This document shows, piece after piece, positions 20,932 through 34,663 of a stretch of 64,000 nucleotides of DNA. Under the pieces are notes generated by a model, which was given only the letters and a program-made list of their open reading frames with translations, did not search any database and was not told the DNA's origin. The DNA comes from Phycisphaerae bacterium (lineage in GTDB: Bacteria; Planctomycetota; Phycisphaerae; Tepidisphaerales; Tepidisphaeraceae). Within the stretch, counting starts at the first letter, position 1; the number at the start of each line of letters is the position of its first letter. The position numbers and the translations under genes are program-made. The stretch is taken from positions 18,778-82,777 of the forward strand of contig JAUJNJ010000019.1 of assembly GCA_030448225.1 (NCBI GenBank). The letters run 5' to 3'.

Positions 20932-22384
20932 CCCCAACCCCCTGCCCCCGCCCCACCCCGGCGCCGGCGCGGCGTCGGAGGCCGGCGGCCTGTCGCCGCG
21001 GCTCTGGTCGCTGATCGCGAACCTGCCGGTGCCGTTCGTCATCGTCGCGATCGTGCTGCTCGGCCGCCTCGTCCTCACGCCCGACCGCATCGGCGGCGAC
21101 GTGCACGAGATCGTGATGCAGGTCGGCGTCGCGATCGTGATGGCGGTCAGCCTCCAGCTCATCAACGGCTTCGGCGGGCAGTTCTCGCTCGGCCACGCCG
21201 GCTTCATGGCCGTGGGCGCGTACCTGTCGGGGTACCCGTCGGTCGCCTACTCGCGCGACCTCAGCGACCCGGCCGCCGTGCTGCTGTTCTACGTCGCGCT
21301 GCTGACGGCGGCGGGGATCGGCGCGGGGGTTCTCATCGCGTTCGTCGTGCTCGCCAGCAAGTCGGGGGGGCTGCTACCGTCGCTGGGGGCGGTGCTGATG
21401 GAGCTGCTGTTCGCGTGGATCCTCGTCGACGTCTCCGCCGCCGGCCGCCACGAGCGGCCGCCGGCGTACCTGCTGTTCACGCACGGCGTGGGGCTGCTGA
21501 CGGCGCTGTTCGGCGGGATGGTCGGGGGCGGCGCCGACGCCGCGGCCGCCGCGTCGGCGCGCTGCCGGCCGGGGCGCGCGAGCCGCTCTGCTTCGTCGTG
21601 CTGCTCGGCGGCGGCGGACTCAGCGCGGCGGCGGCGGGGCTCGTCGTCGGCCTGCCGACGCTCCGCCTCCGCGGCGATTACCTCGCGATCGCCACGCTCG
21701 GCTTCGCCGAGATCATCCGCATCGCGATCCAGAACGCCGACCCGCTCGGCGGGCCGCTCGGTCTCGGCGGCATCCCGGCCTACACCGACTTCGGCTGGCT
21801 GTACGGGGCGGCGCGTTCGTCACGATCGTCGTGATCGCCCGCCTCGCCTACTCCGACAAGGGCCGCGCGATCCGCGCCGTCCGCGAGGACGAGATCGCCG
21901 CGCCGCCACCGGCGTCGACCCGACGCACCACAAGGTCCTGGGCTTCGTCGTCGGCTCGTTCTTCGCCGGCGTCGGCGGCGTGCTCTACGCGCACTACACC
22001 GGCTTCATCACGCCCTCGCCGCAGGAGTTCGGCCTCGTCCGCTCGATCGAGTTCGTCGTGATGGTCGTGCTCGGCGGGCTCGGGTCGATCACCGCGCGCG
22101 GTGCTGGCGGCGGTCGCGCTCACGCTCCTGACGGTGGCAACGTCGACGACCTGCTCCCGCCGGCTAGCGCGCCAGGGCTTCCGCGTCTCGGAGTGGCGGA
22201 TGGTGATCTACAGCGTGCTGCTGATCGCCACGATGCTCCGCGCCCCCAGGCCTGCTCGGCGGCCGCGAACTGTGGCCGCGGGCGGCGGCGGCGGCACGGC
22301 GGCGGCGGCGGCGGCGCGGGGCGGGGCTTCGAGGTCGTCTCGCCCGTGAAGGACTCGCCCGAGCCGGAGACCGCCGCCCTATGA
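20918..22384 (+). CDS. livM: LIV-type ABC transporter permease (LivM), with extra segments and frame breaks
   Basis: Second permease subunit, about 490 aa. Family segments: VSLQLINGFGGQFSLGHAGF, LRLRGDYLAIATLGFAEII, GRAIRAVREDEIAA, the KVLGFVVGSFFAGVGGVLYA stretch and FVVMVVLGGLGS. Frame jumps near 21540, 21820, 21900, 22110 and 22240 must be bridged. It is longer than usual LivM (about 300-350 aa). An extra hydrophobic stretch (about residues 145-215, LASKSGGLLPSLGAVLMELL onward) separates the first and second conserved parts, and a Gly/Ala-rich tail precedes the end. The stop overlaps the livG ATG (ATGA). Confidence 0.85.
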   Translation: MRKSDPNPLPPPHPGAGAASEAGGLSPRLWSLIANLPVPFVIVAIVLLGRLVLTPDRIGGDVHEIVMQVGVAIVMAVSLQLINGFGGQFSLGHAGFMAVGAYLSGYPSVAYSRDLSDPAAVLLFYVALLTAAGIGAGVLIAFVVLASKSGGLLPSLGAVLMELLFAWILVDVSAAGRHERPPAYLLFTHGVGLLTALFGGMVGGGADAAAAASARCRPGRASRSASSCCSAAADSARRRRGSSSACRRSASAAITSRSPRSASPRSSASRSRTPTRSAGRSVSAASRPTPTSAGCTGRRVRHDRRDRPPRLLRQGPRDPRRPRGRDRRAATGVDPTHHKVLGFVVGSFFAGVGGVLYAHYTGFITPSPQEFGLVRSIEFVVMVVLGGLGSITARGAGGGRAHAPDGGNVDDLLPPASAPGLPRLGVADGDLQRAADRHDAPRPQACSAAANCGRGRRRRHGGGGGGAGRGFEVVSPVKDSPEPETAAL

Positions 22385-23147
22385 CGCGCCTCGTCGCCCA
22401 GGGCGTCTCCAAGCTGCTTGGAGGGCCTCGCGGCCGTGCAGGGGTTCGGCCTCGCGCTGGGCGAGGGGGAACTCGTCGGGTTGATCGGCCCCAACGGGCG
22501 CGGGCAAGACGACGTGCTTCAACCTCATCACCGGCGTCTACGCGCCGAGCGAGGGGGAGATCCGCCTCGGCGACCGCCGGCTCGACGGCGCGAACCCGGT
22601 CGCGATCAACCACGCCGGCGTCGCCCGCACGTTCCAGAACATCCGCCTGGACCACAACCTCACGGTGCGAGACAACGTCGTGGTCGGCCTGAACCACGCG
22701 GCCGAGCACGGGGTCGTCAGCACGATCGTCCGCACGCCGAAGTTCTCGCGCGAGCAGGCCGCAGGCGAGGCGCGGGCGATGGAGCTTCTGCGCACGCTCG
22801 GCCTCGACGCCAAGGCCGACCTGCTGGCCAAGAACCTGCCGTACGGCGACCAGCGCCGCCTCGAGATCGCCCGGGCGCTGGCGACGGGCCCGAAGATCCT
22901 GCTGCTCGACGAGCCGGCCGCCGGCATGAACCCGCAGGAGAAGGTCGAGCTGATGGCGCTGATCCGCTTCATCCGCGACCGCTTCGGCGTCGGCATCCTG
23001 CTCATCGAGCACGACATGAAACTCGTGATGACGATCTGCGAGCGCATCACGGTGCTCGACCACGGCGAGACGATCGCGACCGGCACGCCCGCGGAGATCC
23101 AGAACGACCCGAAGGTGATCGAGGCGTACCTCGGAGAACCCGTTTAG
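22381..23147 (+). CDS. livG: LIV-type ABC transporter ATP-binding protein (LivG)
   Basis: ATPase subunit, about 255 aa. The Walker A region reads GPNG followed by a one-base insertion near 22499 (extra C) and then the codons for GKTT. Another extra base near 22427 breaks SKLLGGLAAVQGF. From NLITGVYAPSEG on, the frame is intact: VARTFQNIRL (Q-loop), LPYGDQRRLEIARALA (signature), ILLLDEPAAGMNP (Walker B) and LLIEHDMKLVMTICERITVLDHG (H-loop), all typical of LivG. It is coupled to livM by overlap. Confidence 0.9.
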
Positions 23148-23155
23148 CGACCACC

Positions 23156-23190
23156 CCGTTTAGCCGCCGCTCGCAGAGCGGCGCGAGCCG
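23156..23190. repeat. GTTTAGCCG hairpin repeat, copy 3
   Basis: CGTTTAGCCGCCGCTCGCAG followed by AGCGGCGCGAGCCGCGC. An additional GTTTAGCG word ends livG just before it. It fills most of the 62-bp gap between livG and livF. Confidence 0.65.
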
Positions 23191-23209
23191 CGCGCAGACG
23201 ACCGCACCG

Positions 23210-23965
23210 ATGCTGCTCACCGTTCAAAACCTCGAGGTCTGCTACGGCGTCATCAGCGCGTTGCAGGACGTGTCGGTCGAGATCGACCGCGGCGAGATCG
23301 TCACGCTCATCGGCGCCAACGGGGCCGGCAAGACGACGCTCCTCCGCGCGATTAGCGGCCTGCTGAAGCCGGCGCGGGGAGAGATTCACTGGTCGGCGCA
23401 GCGCGCCACGCGGGACGGCGGCGTCCTGCAACACGAGATCGACTGGCAGGCGATCACGGGCAGACGCCCCCACGAGATCGTCCGCCTCGGCATCTCCCAC
23501 GTGCCCGAGGGCCGGCAGATCTTCGCGAACCTGTCGGTGCGGGAGAACCTGCTGCTCGGCGCGTACCAGCAGACGTCGAAGGACCAGGTGCGGCAGGACG
23601 TGGAGCGGTGCTACGGATTGTTCCCCGTGCTCGCCGAGCGGCGGGAGCAGCGGGCGGGGACGCTCAGCGGCGGCGAGCAGCAGATGCTGGCGATCGGGCG
23701 GGCACTGATGGCCCGGCCGACGCTGCTGCTGCTCGACGAGCCGTCGCTCGGGCTGGCGCCGCTCGTCGTGCGCAAGATCTTCCAGATCATCCGCGAGATC
23801 AACGCGTCGGGCACGACGATCTTCCTCGTCGAGCAGAACGCCCACATGGCCCTCGGCGTCGCCCACCGCGCCTACGTGCTGCAGACGGGGCGCGTCATCA
23901 AGAGCGACCGCGCGTCGAACCTCCTGGAAGACCCCGACGTGCGCAAGGCGTACCTCGGGGGGTGA
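23210..23965 (+). CDS. livF: LIV-type ABC transporter ATP-binding protein (LivF)
   Basis: Second ATPase subunit, 251 aa, intact. It shows LEVCYGVISALQDVSVEI, Walker A GANGAGKTT, the LivF-specific ISHVPEGRQIFANLSVRENL, signature TLSGGEQQMLAIGRALM, Walker B LLLLDEPSLGLAPL and switch LVEQNAHMAL. It has an insertion relative to typical LivF (about residues 65-85, WSAQRATRDGG...EIDWQ) between Walker A and the Q-loop. It closes the transporter cluster. Confidence 0.95.
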   Translation: MLLTVQNLEVCYGVISALQDVSVEIDRGEIVTLIGANGAGKTTLLRAISGLLKPARGEIHWSAQRATRDGGVLQHEIDWQAITGRRPHEIVRLGISHVPEGRQIFANLSVRENLLLGAYQQTSKDQVRQDVERCYGLFPVLAERREQRAGTLSGGEQQMLAIGRALMARPTLLLLDEPSLGLAPLVVRKIFQIIREINASGTTIFLVEQNAHMALGVAHRAYVLQTGRVIKSDRASNLLEDPDVRKAYLGG

Positions 23966-24010
23966 AAGAACCGGCGCCCGCACGCGACTATGCGCGCGTT
24001 ATCGCGCCGG

Positions 24011-24076
24011 CGTGCCGGTCGCGAAGACGCAAGCTCGATGGTGACGCGGAGGAGTCGCTCGCGTCTTCGCGACGCG
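24011..24076. repeat. Inverted repeat with GTCGCGAAGACGC arms
   Basis: GTCGCGAAGACGC and GCGTCTTCGCGAC are exactly complementary and about 37 bp apart. This could act as a terminator for the liv operon, but there is no U-tract. A related CGCGTCTTCGCGATTGCC occurs near 37757. Confidence 0.65.
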
Positions 24077-24083
24077 CGAGCGT

Positions 24084-24287
24084 TCAATCCGCGCCGTCGT
24101 GCCAACGGGCGCCGGTCCACCCCGCGGGCGCGGTCGACGGTGAAGACGGTTGAACGGCGATCGCCCCCCGCTGCTCCGTCGTGAGGCTCATCGCGGGCAT
24201 GCCCGCCCGTCCGATCGTGCGGAACATGGGCTGGGCAGGGACCTGGGTGGCGGGACGCGATTGCTGCCGGGTGATCGTCGGGTTCAT
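24084..24287 (-). CDS. Small hypothetical protein
   Basis: A 67-aa frame beginning MNPTITRQQSRPATQVPAQP. The only support is a good ribosome binding site (TTGGAGGCCCACC before the ATG) and a Met-rich, moderately basic composition. There is no signal peptide, membrane helix or known motif. It could be a chance frame in GC-rich DNA. The rest of 23966-24609 holds no better candidate. Confidence 0.3.
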   Translation of the reverse strand: MNPTITRQQSRPATQVPAQPMFRTIGRAGMPAMSLTTEQRGAIAVQPSSPSTAPAGWTGARWHDGAD

Positions 24288-24609
24288 GGTGGGCCTCCAA
24301 GCGGTGTTAACCTTCTTTGTCGGCAATCGGGCGCGAGGAAAACCACTGAACCCGCGACGACGTCCGAAAAGAGCAGCGCCGGACACACTGGGAACCGCGA
24401 CCCACTCCTTCGAGTTTGGCACCGGCGCGCGACAAGAACGTGACCGCTAAAGTTGGACACGCCCCGCCGAGGCGGTGACGCACCGAAGGGACCGCAACAA
24501 CGCGGAATCTAGTGCGGAGTCGCGAAATGCGCAAAGGCGCACGCGGGAAGATTGCTTCCGCTTGCCCCGCGTCGCCGCCGTAGACCTCTTGGTTCGGAAC
24601 GCGGAACTT

Positions 24610-25125
24610 ATGCAGGACTGGTCGAAGGTCATCGTCGCGGGCGTTGGGCCGATCATCGTGATCTCGGCCTGCGGGCTGCTGTGCCTCGCGTTCTACAACC
24701 GGCTGGCGGCCGTCGTGACGCGGCTGCGGGCGTTCCATCGGGAGCGGCTGCACGAGCACGAGGCGCTGAAGCGCGCCCAGCGGGCCGACCCGCCGGACGA
24801 CCTCGCCCTCGTGCGCAGCCAGGAGTTGCTCGGCATGCTCGACGTGCAGACGCGACACGTGACCGCCCGCGCGCGGCTCATCCGCAAGACGCTCGCCTGC
24901 CTCCTGCTCACGATCGCCAGCCTCGCGCTCTGCTCGCTGCTGCTGGGCCTCGGCGCGGTGTGGCCGCCGCTGAACTACGCGGCCGCCGGGCTTTTTGTGA
25001 TCGGCCTCGTCCTGCTGATCGCCGGCGTCGGGTTCGCGCTGGCCGAACTCCGCCGGGCCCTCGACCCGATCGAACTAGAAAGCCGCTTCGTGCGCGACGT
25101 CGTGGAGCGGTACGAGCAGCTCTGA
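24610..25125 (+). CDS. DUF2721-like membrane protein
   Basis: 171 aa, intact. The first helix is VIVAGVGPIIVISACGLLCLAFYN, then a charged stretch (RLRAFHRERLHEHEALKRAQ), then two more helices (LACLLLTIASLALCSLLLGLG and YAAAGLFVIGLVLLIAGVGFALAEL) and a short cytoplasmic tail. The order of an N-terminal helix, a helical charged loop with 'RLRAFHRERL', and two adjacent helices matches DUF2721 proteins, whose function is unknown. The ATG at 24610 was chosen because the hydrophobic segment starts soon after it. Confidence 0.75.
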   Translation: MQDWSKVIVAGVGPIIVISACGLLCLAFYNRLAAVVTRLRAFHRERLHEHEALKRAQRADPPDDLALVRSQELLGMLDVQTRHVTARARLIRKTLACLLLTIASLALCSLLLGLGAVWPPLNYAAAGLFVIGLVLLIAGVGFALAELRRALDPIELESRFVRDVVERYEQL

Positions 25126-25290
25126 CCGACTGCGGAACACCGAACACTCGAAATCGAATGACCAATCTCGAAGTATAGAGGCCACCGATTCGCGGTTCGA
25201 TGGCATCTACTACTGTCGGTCTTCTTCGTCCGCTGCTGAATGTGCAGTGCTGAAGGTTCGACGTTTTCGTTCCTGACGCCCGCCCCCGCC

Positions 25291-28200
25291 CTACGCCGCC
25301 TTCTTCTTCAGCATCTCCTGCTTCGGCTGTTTCGCGCCGGGGCGCTGGGCGGGCATCGGCACGACCTCGACCTCGCCGATCCGCTCGAGCTGCTTCTTCA
25401 CCGCCTCGGCGGGCGCGACGACGACGATCGCCATCTCGCCGTCCTTCACGTACTCGTTCATCACCTCGCGCACCTGCGCCGTCGTCACCTGCGCGATGCG
25501 CCGGGGGTACTCGTCGTAGTAGTCGATCGGGTAGTCGTTCAGGATCGCGTCGACCCGGTAGCCGGCCTGCTGGCCGATCGTCTGCATGCCCATGACCATG
25601 CTGCCGGCGACGCGCATCTGCGCCTCGGACAACTCCTCGGGCGTGACGTCCTCGCGCCGCATGTCGCCGAACACCTTCCACATCGCCTCGACCGCGTCGG
25701 CGGTGCTCTCGACGGCGGTGTCGGTGGCGGCGACGAACGCGCGGCCTGGCGGCCCGGCTGGAACACCCCCTGCACGCCGTAGGCGAGGCCCTTCTCCGCC
25801 CGCACGTACCGCCCGAGGCGCGAGTCGATGCCGCTCGTGAGGATCTGGCTGGCGACCGAGCCGGGGAACTTGTTCTCCGAGCGGATGTCGAACGCGCGGA
25901 CGCCCATGCGCACCGTCGCCTGTTTCCCGCCCGGCCGGTCGACCACGAGGATCCGCCGCTTCGCCGGCGCCGGCGGCAAGCGCGTAGTCGGGCGGCGGGA
26001 GGAGCATCTTGTCGGTCTTCCACCCCTCCAGCAGCTTCGACGCCAATTCCTGCCCCCGTGCCTCGGTGACGTCGCCGCTGAGGATCAGGATCGCGTCCTC
26101 CGGGCGGAACGCCCCGCGGTAGAACGCCTTCACGTCGTCGAGCGTGATGGCCGACACGCTCTCCGGCGTCGGCGTGCGGCCGAGCGGCGAGTCGCCGTAG
26201 AGCCGCGGCGGACAACTCGTTGCCCGCCACCGTGCGCGGGTCCTCGCGGCTGAGCCGCGAGCTGGTTGATCGCCTGCTCCTTGAGCTGCTTGAACTGTTC
26301 CGGCGGGAAGTCGGGCTGCATCAGGATCTGCCGGCTCCGCTCGATCGCGTGGGGCAGCTGGTCGCTCGTCGTCGAACCGGACAAGCGGGTGTAATCGCCG
26401 CCGTCGCTCACCTCGATCGTGATGCCGCGCTTCGAGGTCGGCGTTGATCTGCTCGAACGTCATCCCTGCGGCCCCGCGGCGGACCATGTCGCCGGTGAGC
26501 GAGGCGAGCCCCTCCTTGCCGGCCGGGTCGCTGTGCGAGCCGCGCGCATCGTGAGGCTGAAGTTCACAAGCGGCAGCGCGGGTCGGGCATGACGATCACC
26601 TGCGCGCGCCGGCCTTGGACTCCGTGCCCTTCTCGAACTCCGCGGCCCCCTTGGCCGTGCCCATCGACGGCGCCTTCGGCCAGTCGGCGGGGAACTTCAC
26701 GTCGCGCGTCTCGACCGGGCGCGCCGCGACCGGCGCGTCGTTGGCGATCGCGGCAGCCGCGGCGCGCCGGCGGCGCGATCGGCGGCCGCGGCGCGCGGCG
26801 CGCCTTGGCTCCCGCGTCGGTCGCGGCGGCCGCGCCTTGGGGGGTTTCGGCGCCGGTTGGGTCGGGCATGACGTGGAGCGTCGGCGCCCGGGCCGGCTGG
26901 AGGTACTTCTTCGCCACCGCCTGCACGTCGGCCGCCGTGACGGCGTCGAACTTCGCCGCCATCTCGTTGACGCGCTTGGCGTCGTGGCCGAACAGCGCCT
27001 CCTCGCCAAGCTGCCCGGCGAGGTCTTCGGCGGTCTTGCGGCCGTTGATCAGCGTGACGCGGGCCTGCGTCTTGGCCATCGCCAGCTCGTCGTCGCTCAC
27101 GCCGGATTCGGCCACCTTCGCGATCGCGTCGACGAGGAACTGCTCGATCGCCTTGGGGTCGCGCCCCTGCATCGCGGTCGCGCTGGCGGTGAAGACGCCG
27201 GCGTCCTCGAGCTGCATCGGTCCGGCGCTGACCTGAACGGCGAGCGGGCTGGGGCCGTAGACTAGCTCGCGGTCCCGCCGGGCCGATCGCCCGCCGCTGA
27301 GGATCGTGCCGAGCAGCGTGAGCGCGTAGTGATCGTCACTGCGATAATCGGGCAGCTTGTAGCCGATCATCACGGCCGGCAGTGGCACGCGGTCGGGCGT
27401 CTCCACCCGCCGGGGCTCGGCCTGCTCGGGCTCCTTGGGGATGTCGCGCTGCACCTTCGGGCCCGGCGGGATCCAGCCGAAGTAGCGCCGGACCATTTCC
27501 TTGGTCTTGGCGACGTCGATGTCGCCGGCGATGACGAGGATCGCGTTGTTCGGCAGGTAGTACGTGTTGAAGAAGTCCTGGAGTTCGGCGACCTCGGCGG
27601 CCTGGAGGTGCTCCATGACGCCGATCGGGGTCCAGCGGTAGCTGTGGGCGGTGAACGCGCTTTTCAGGAAGTTCTCGTAGAGCGTGCCGTACGGGCGGTT
27701 CTGGCGGATGCGCCACTCCTCGGCGACGACCTTGCGCTCGGTCTTGTAGATGTTCTCGTCGACCTTGAAGCTCGCCATGCGGTCGGCCTCGAGGTACAGG
27801 ACCATGTCGAGGTGCTCCTTGGGGACCGTGTTGACGTAGACGGTCTGGTCGAAGCTCGTGAACGCGTTGGAGTTCCCGCCGACCGTGCCGACGAGGCGCA
27901 TGTGCTGCTCGGGCTTCACGTGGGCCGAGCCGCGGAACATCATGTGCTCGAACAGGTGGGCGAACCCCTGGCGGTCGGGGCGCTCGTCCTTGGAGCCGAC
28001 GTGATAAATGACCCGCGCGTGCACGACCGGCGCCTGCCGCAGCGGCGCGTAGATCACGCGCAGCCCATTGTCCAGCGTCTCCTCCTCGAACTCGATCGGC
28101 TGCGGCGCGGGGGGCGTGGCGGTCGCGGCGGGTGCGGCGCCACCGGCGGGGGCGGCGGGTGCGGCCGGGGCGGCGGGCGAGGCCGGGGCGGCGGGTTGGG

Positions 28201-28294
28201 CTGCGTCGGCGACGTGGGCGGCCGGGGCGAGCAGCGCCAGCGCGATCAAGACGAGCAGCGCCGGGCGGGCGGGGCGAACGAGCGTGGGCTTCAT
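25291..28294 (-). CDS. Secreted M16 metallopeptidase with two M16 halves (second half frameshifted)
   Basis: Periplasmic zinc peptidase, about 1,000 aa. The signal peptide (ALLVLIALALLAPAAHVADA) is followed by an Ala/Pro-rich linker. The first half carries the inverted zinc motif HLFEH (in GFAHLFEHMMFRGSAH) near residue 118 and the downstream Glu in KVVAEEWRIR, so it should be catalytic. The second half (from about 26560 downwards: EGLASLTGDMVRRGA, ASKLLEGWKTDKM, TAVESTADAVEAMWKVFGD) aligns with an M16 repeat but lacks HxxEH, as in non-catalytic partner halves. Frame jumps occur near 26760, 26630, 26435, 26270, 25980 and 25750. The end MLKKKAA is intact. No operon partner is on this strand. 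Confidence 0.85.
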
Positions 28295-28333
28295 CCATGA
28301 CTCCGGTTACAAGAATCGCCGCAGCGGGCGGCG

Positions 28334-28741
28334 TTGGGTTCGTTTTGCAAAAAGGCGCGGCGAACGGCGGACGGCTACAACCCGCCGGCGACCTCGCCAC
28401 TCCAGATTAGACGACCGCCGACTCGGCATCCAACCCCGCCGGCGTTGGGTTCGTTTTGCACCCGGCGCGGTTGGCTTCGTTCTGCATCATCGCGACTTGG
28501 GTTCGTTTCACGCCGACGATGGCTCCGGTCGATTCCGGCCCGGTGGCTTCGTTTTGCATCCGACGACGATTGGCTTCATTCGCCACCGCCGTGTCGGGTT
28601 CGTTCTGCACCGGCGCCATTGGCTTCGTTTTGCACTGGCGGCGGCGGTGGCTTCCTTTCGTCGGGACGAATGTCGTTTCGTTTCACGACGGCCGCGGCCG
28701 TTACTGTCGATCCGGCGCACTGCCGTTGGGTTCGTTCTGCA
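28334..28741. repeat. Array of about eleven TTGGGTTCGTTTTGCA-type units
   Basis: Units near 28334, 28445, 28471, 28497, 28544, 28570, 28594, 28619, 28648, 28671 and 28726 match TTGGSTTCGTTYTGCA with 0-4 changes. Spacing is irregular, about 22-110 bp. On the minus strand the unit reads TGCAAAACGAACCCAA, which gives short QNEAN/KTNP peptides in chance frames. The spacers are unrelated and GC-rich. The array lies in the 758-bp gap between the divergent M16 and cupin genes, and no protein gene is credible there. See findings. Confidence 0.8.
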
Positions 28742-29052
28742 CCGGCGGCGCGCTGATGGTGCTGCGCTGGACGTGCTCACCGTGCATCCCCGCCTCCTCC
28801 GGTGACGGCTGCCGGCGCAGACCGACGCCGCGGAGAATGGTATCCGGGCGGCTCGCGAATGTCGGCGGTTTAGTTCCGGGGCCGCGTAGATTTCGCCGCC
28901 GTCGATGAAACGCGTTCCGCCGTGCGGCCACTTCGTTCGGCGTACCGCGTCAGCCGGACGCGGGCTTGACGCCATCGGACGGGGCCAGCCCTTGCTGCCA
29001 ACGGCCGGGACCGGTTCAATGCTTCGTCGGGGGGACTTCATCGGGAGGACTC

Positions 29053-29541
29053 ATGGATCACGAGAATCTCGAACCGCTTGCCCGGGCGCCGGGCGAGGGG
29101 CTGTCGATCAACTGCATCGGCGACAACCAGACGGTCAAGCTCACCGGCGAGCAGACCGGCGGGCGGTTCACGCTCGTCGAGGACGAGAACCCGCCGGGCA
29201 CGGCCATCCCGCTCCACTACCACACGCGCGAGGACGAGAGCTTCTACGTCCTGGACGGCACGGTCGACTTCACGATCGGCGGCCGGCGCCTCCTCGCCCT
29301 GCCCGGCACCACGCTCTTCGCGCCGCGCGACGTGCCGCACGCGTGGACGGTGATCGGCGACCGCTCGGCGCGGATGCTCATCATGCTCACGCCCGGCGGC
29401 GCCGACCGCATGTTCGCCGAACTCGCCTCCCACTGCGGCGACCGCTGCGCCGGCGGCCCGATGCCGCCGCCCGAGGTGATCGCCGAAATCTGCGGCCGCT
29501 ACGGGGTGTTCTTCGGTGCGCCGGCGGAGGCAGAGGGATGA
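29053..29541 (+). CDS. Cupin-domain protein
   Basis: 162 aa, intact, with RBS GGGAGGA 4-10 bp before the ATG. Cupin motif 1 is PLHYHTREDESFYVLDG (metal-binding His-x-His and Glu) and motif 2 is APRDVPHAWTVIGD (His). A C-terminal extension, FAELASHCGDRCAGGPMPPP, is typical of single-domain cupins related to quercetinase-like proteins. It probably binds a divalent metal in the cytoplasm. Its substrate is unknown, and the flanking genes (M16 peptidase, mdh) give no clue. Confidence 0.85.
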   Translation: MDHENLEPLARAPGEGLSINCIGDNQTVKLTGEQTGGRFTLVEDENPPGTAIPLHYHTREDESFYVLDGTVDFTIGGRRLLALPGTTLFAPRDVPHAWTVIGDRSARMLIMLTPGGADRMFAELASHCGDRCAGGPMPPPEVIAEICGRYGVFFGAPAEAEG

Positions 29542-29660
29542 ACGCCAAGACTCCAAGGTAAGAGGGAGGAGAATAGAATTGATTGATCGTTCGTTTATTT
29601 GTCGCCTCTATCCCAACTCTTCTCTTCCTACCTTGGCGTCTTGGCGTCTTGGCGTTCATC
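29541..29660. repeat. Self-complementary CCAAGAC/GTCTTGG word repeat
   Basis: AACGCCAAGACTCCAAGGTA at the left is complementary to the right block TACCTTGGCGTCTTGGCGT. The right block repeats the TTGGCGTC word three times. It overlaps the cupin stop codon and occupies the gap before mdh. Confidence 0.75.
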
Positions 29661-29698
29661 CCCTCCCCGCGTTGAACTTCACCGAGCATTCCCGATAA

Positions 29699-30688
<990 letters not shown>

Positions 30689-30955
30689 GCCGCGGTCGTC
30701 ACGCCGACGAGAAAGCACCATAGACGAGGACAGAGGAGCGAAAGCAACATCAACCCGAGCGCGGCGGCGTGGACGCCGCCGCCGTCGGTCGGGGCCGTGC
30801 GTCCGCCTCCGTCCTCGTCTCGCTTTCGTAGAGAACCTCGGCTCGCGTGGAAACTGCGTGCGGAAGCTCGGATTCTTCCGGTGAAGACCGGCGGGCCCCC
30901 GCCCGAGGCTCTCAAGAGACGCCGCGGTTCCGGAGCGGATCATCATCACGTAGCG

Positions 30956-31057
30956 TGTCATTCCGAGGGCAGCGGTAGCGACCTGAGGGATCTCCGGAGG
31001 AGTGACGCGCCCCCCTCCTGCCCGAGATCCTTCGTCGCCGTCGTTCCTGGGGATGAA
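30956..31057. repeat. Dispersed inverted repeat, TCATCC family, copy 5
   Basis: TGTCATTCCGAGGGCAGCGG, inner GGGATCTCCGG and GAGATCC, and the right part GTTCCTGGGGATGA. It is more diverged than the other copies. TCTTTAGACGC lies just outside the right end, like the extended terminus of copies 3 and 4. No gene is seen in 30689-31190. Confidence 0.7.
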
Positions 31058-31202
31058 GGGTCCGCTCTTTAGACGCTACACCCAAGGTGATCCGCTCAAG
31101 GCAGCGCGCTCCCGTCACTTTCAATGATGTCGTTCACGCGCCGTTCCATCGTCGTATCCCTTCGTTTTTACCCCCGGGCGGTCTGTCGCTCGCGCATGAA
31201 AA

Positions 31203-31233
31203 GGGCCACGCCGGTCTCGCACCGGCGTGGCCC
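31203..31233 (-). terminator. Terminator of the FG-GAP repeat gene
   Basis: GGGCCACGCCGGT and ACCGGCGTGGCCC form a perfect 13-bp stem around a CTCGC loop. On the minus strand it is followed by TTTTC. It lies 30 bp after the stop codon of the FG-GAP gene. Confidence 0.9.
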
Positions 31234-31262
31234 TGAGTCAGTGATGAGCTTTCGGTCGCGAG

Positions 31263-34663
<3,401 letters not shown>

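Noticed and set aside
28407..28619. Small protein made of MQNEAN-like repeats
   Set aside because: Frame, start and spacers are inconsistent between units, and the conserved part is the DNA word, not a continuous protein.
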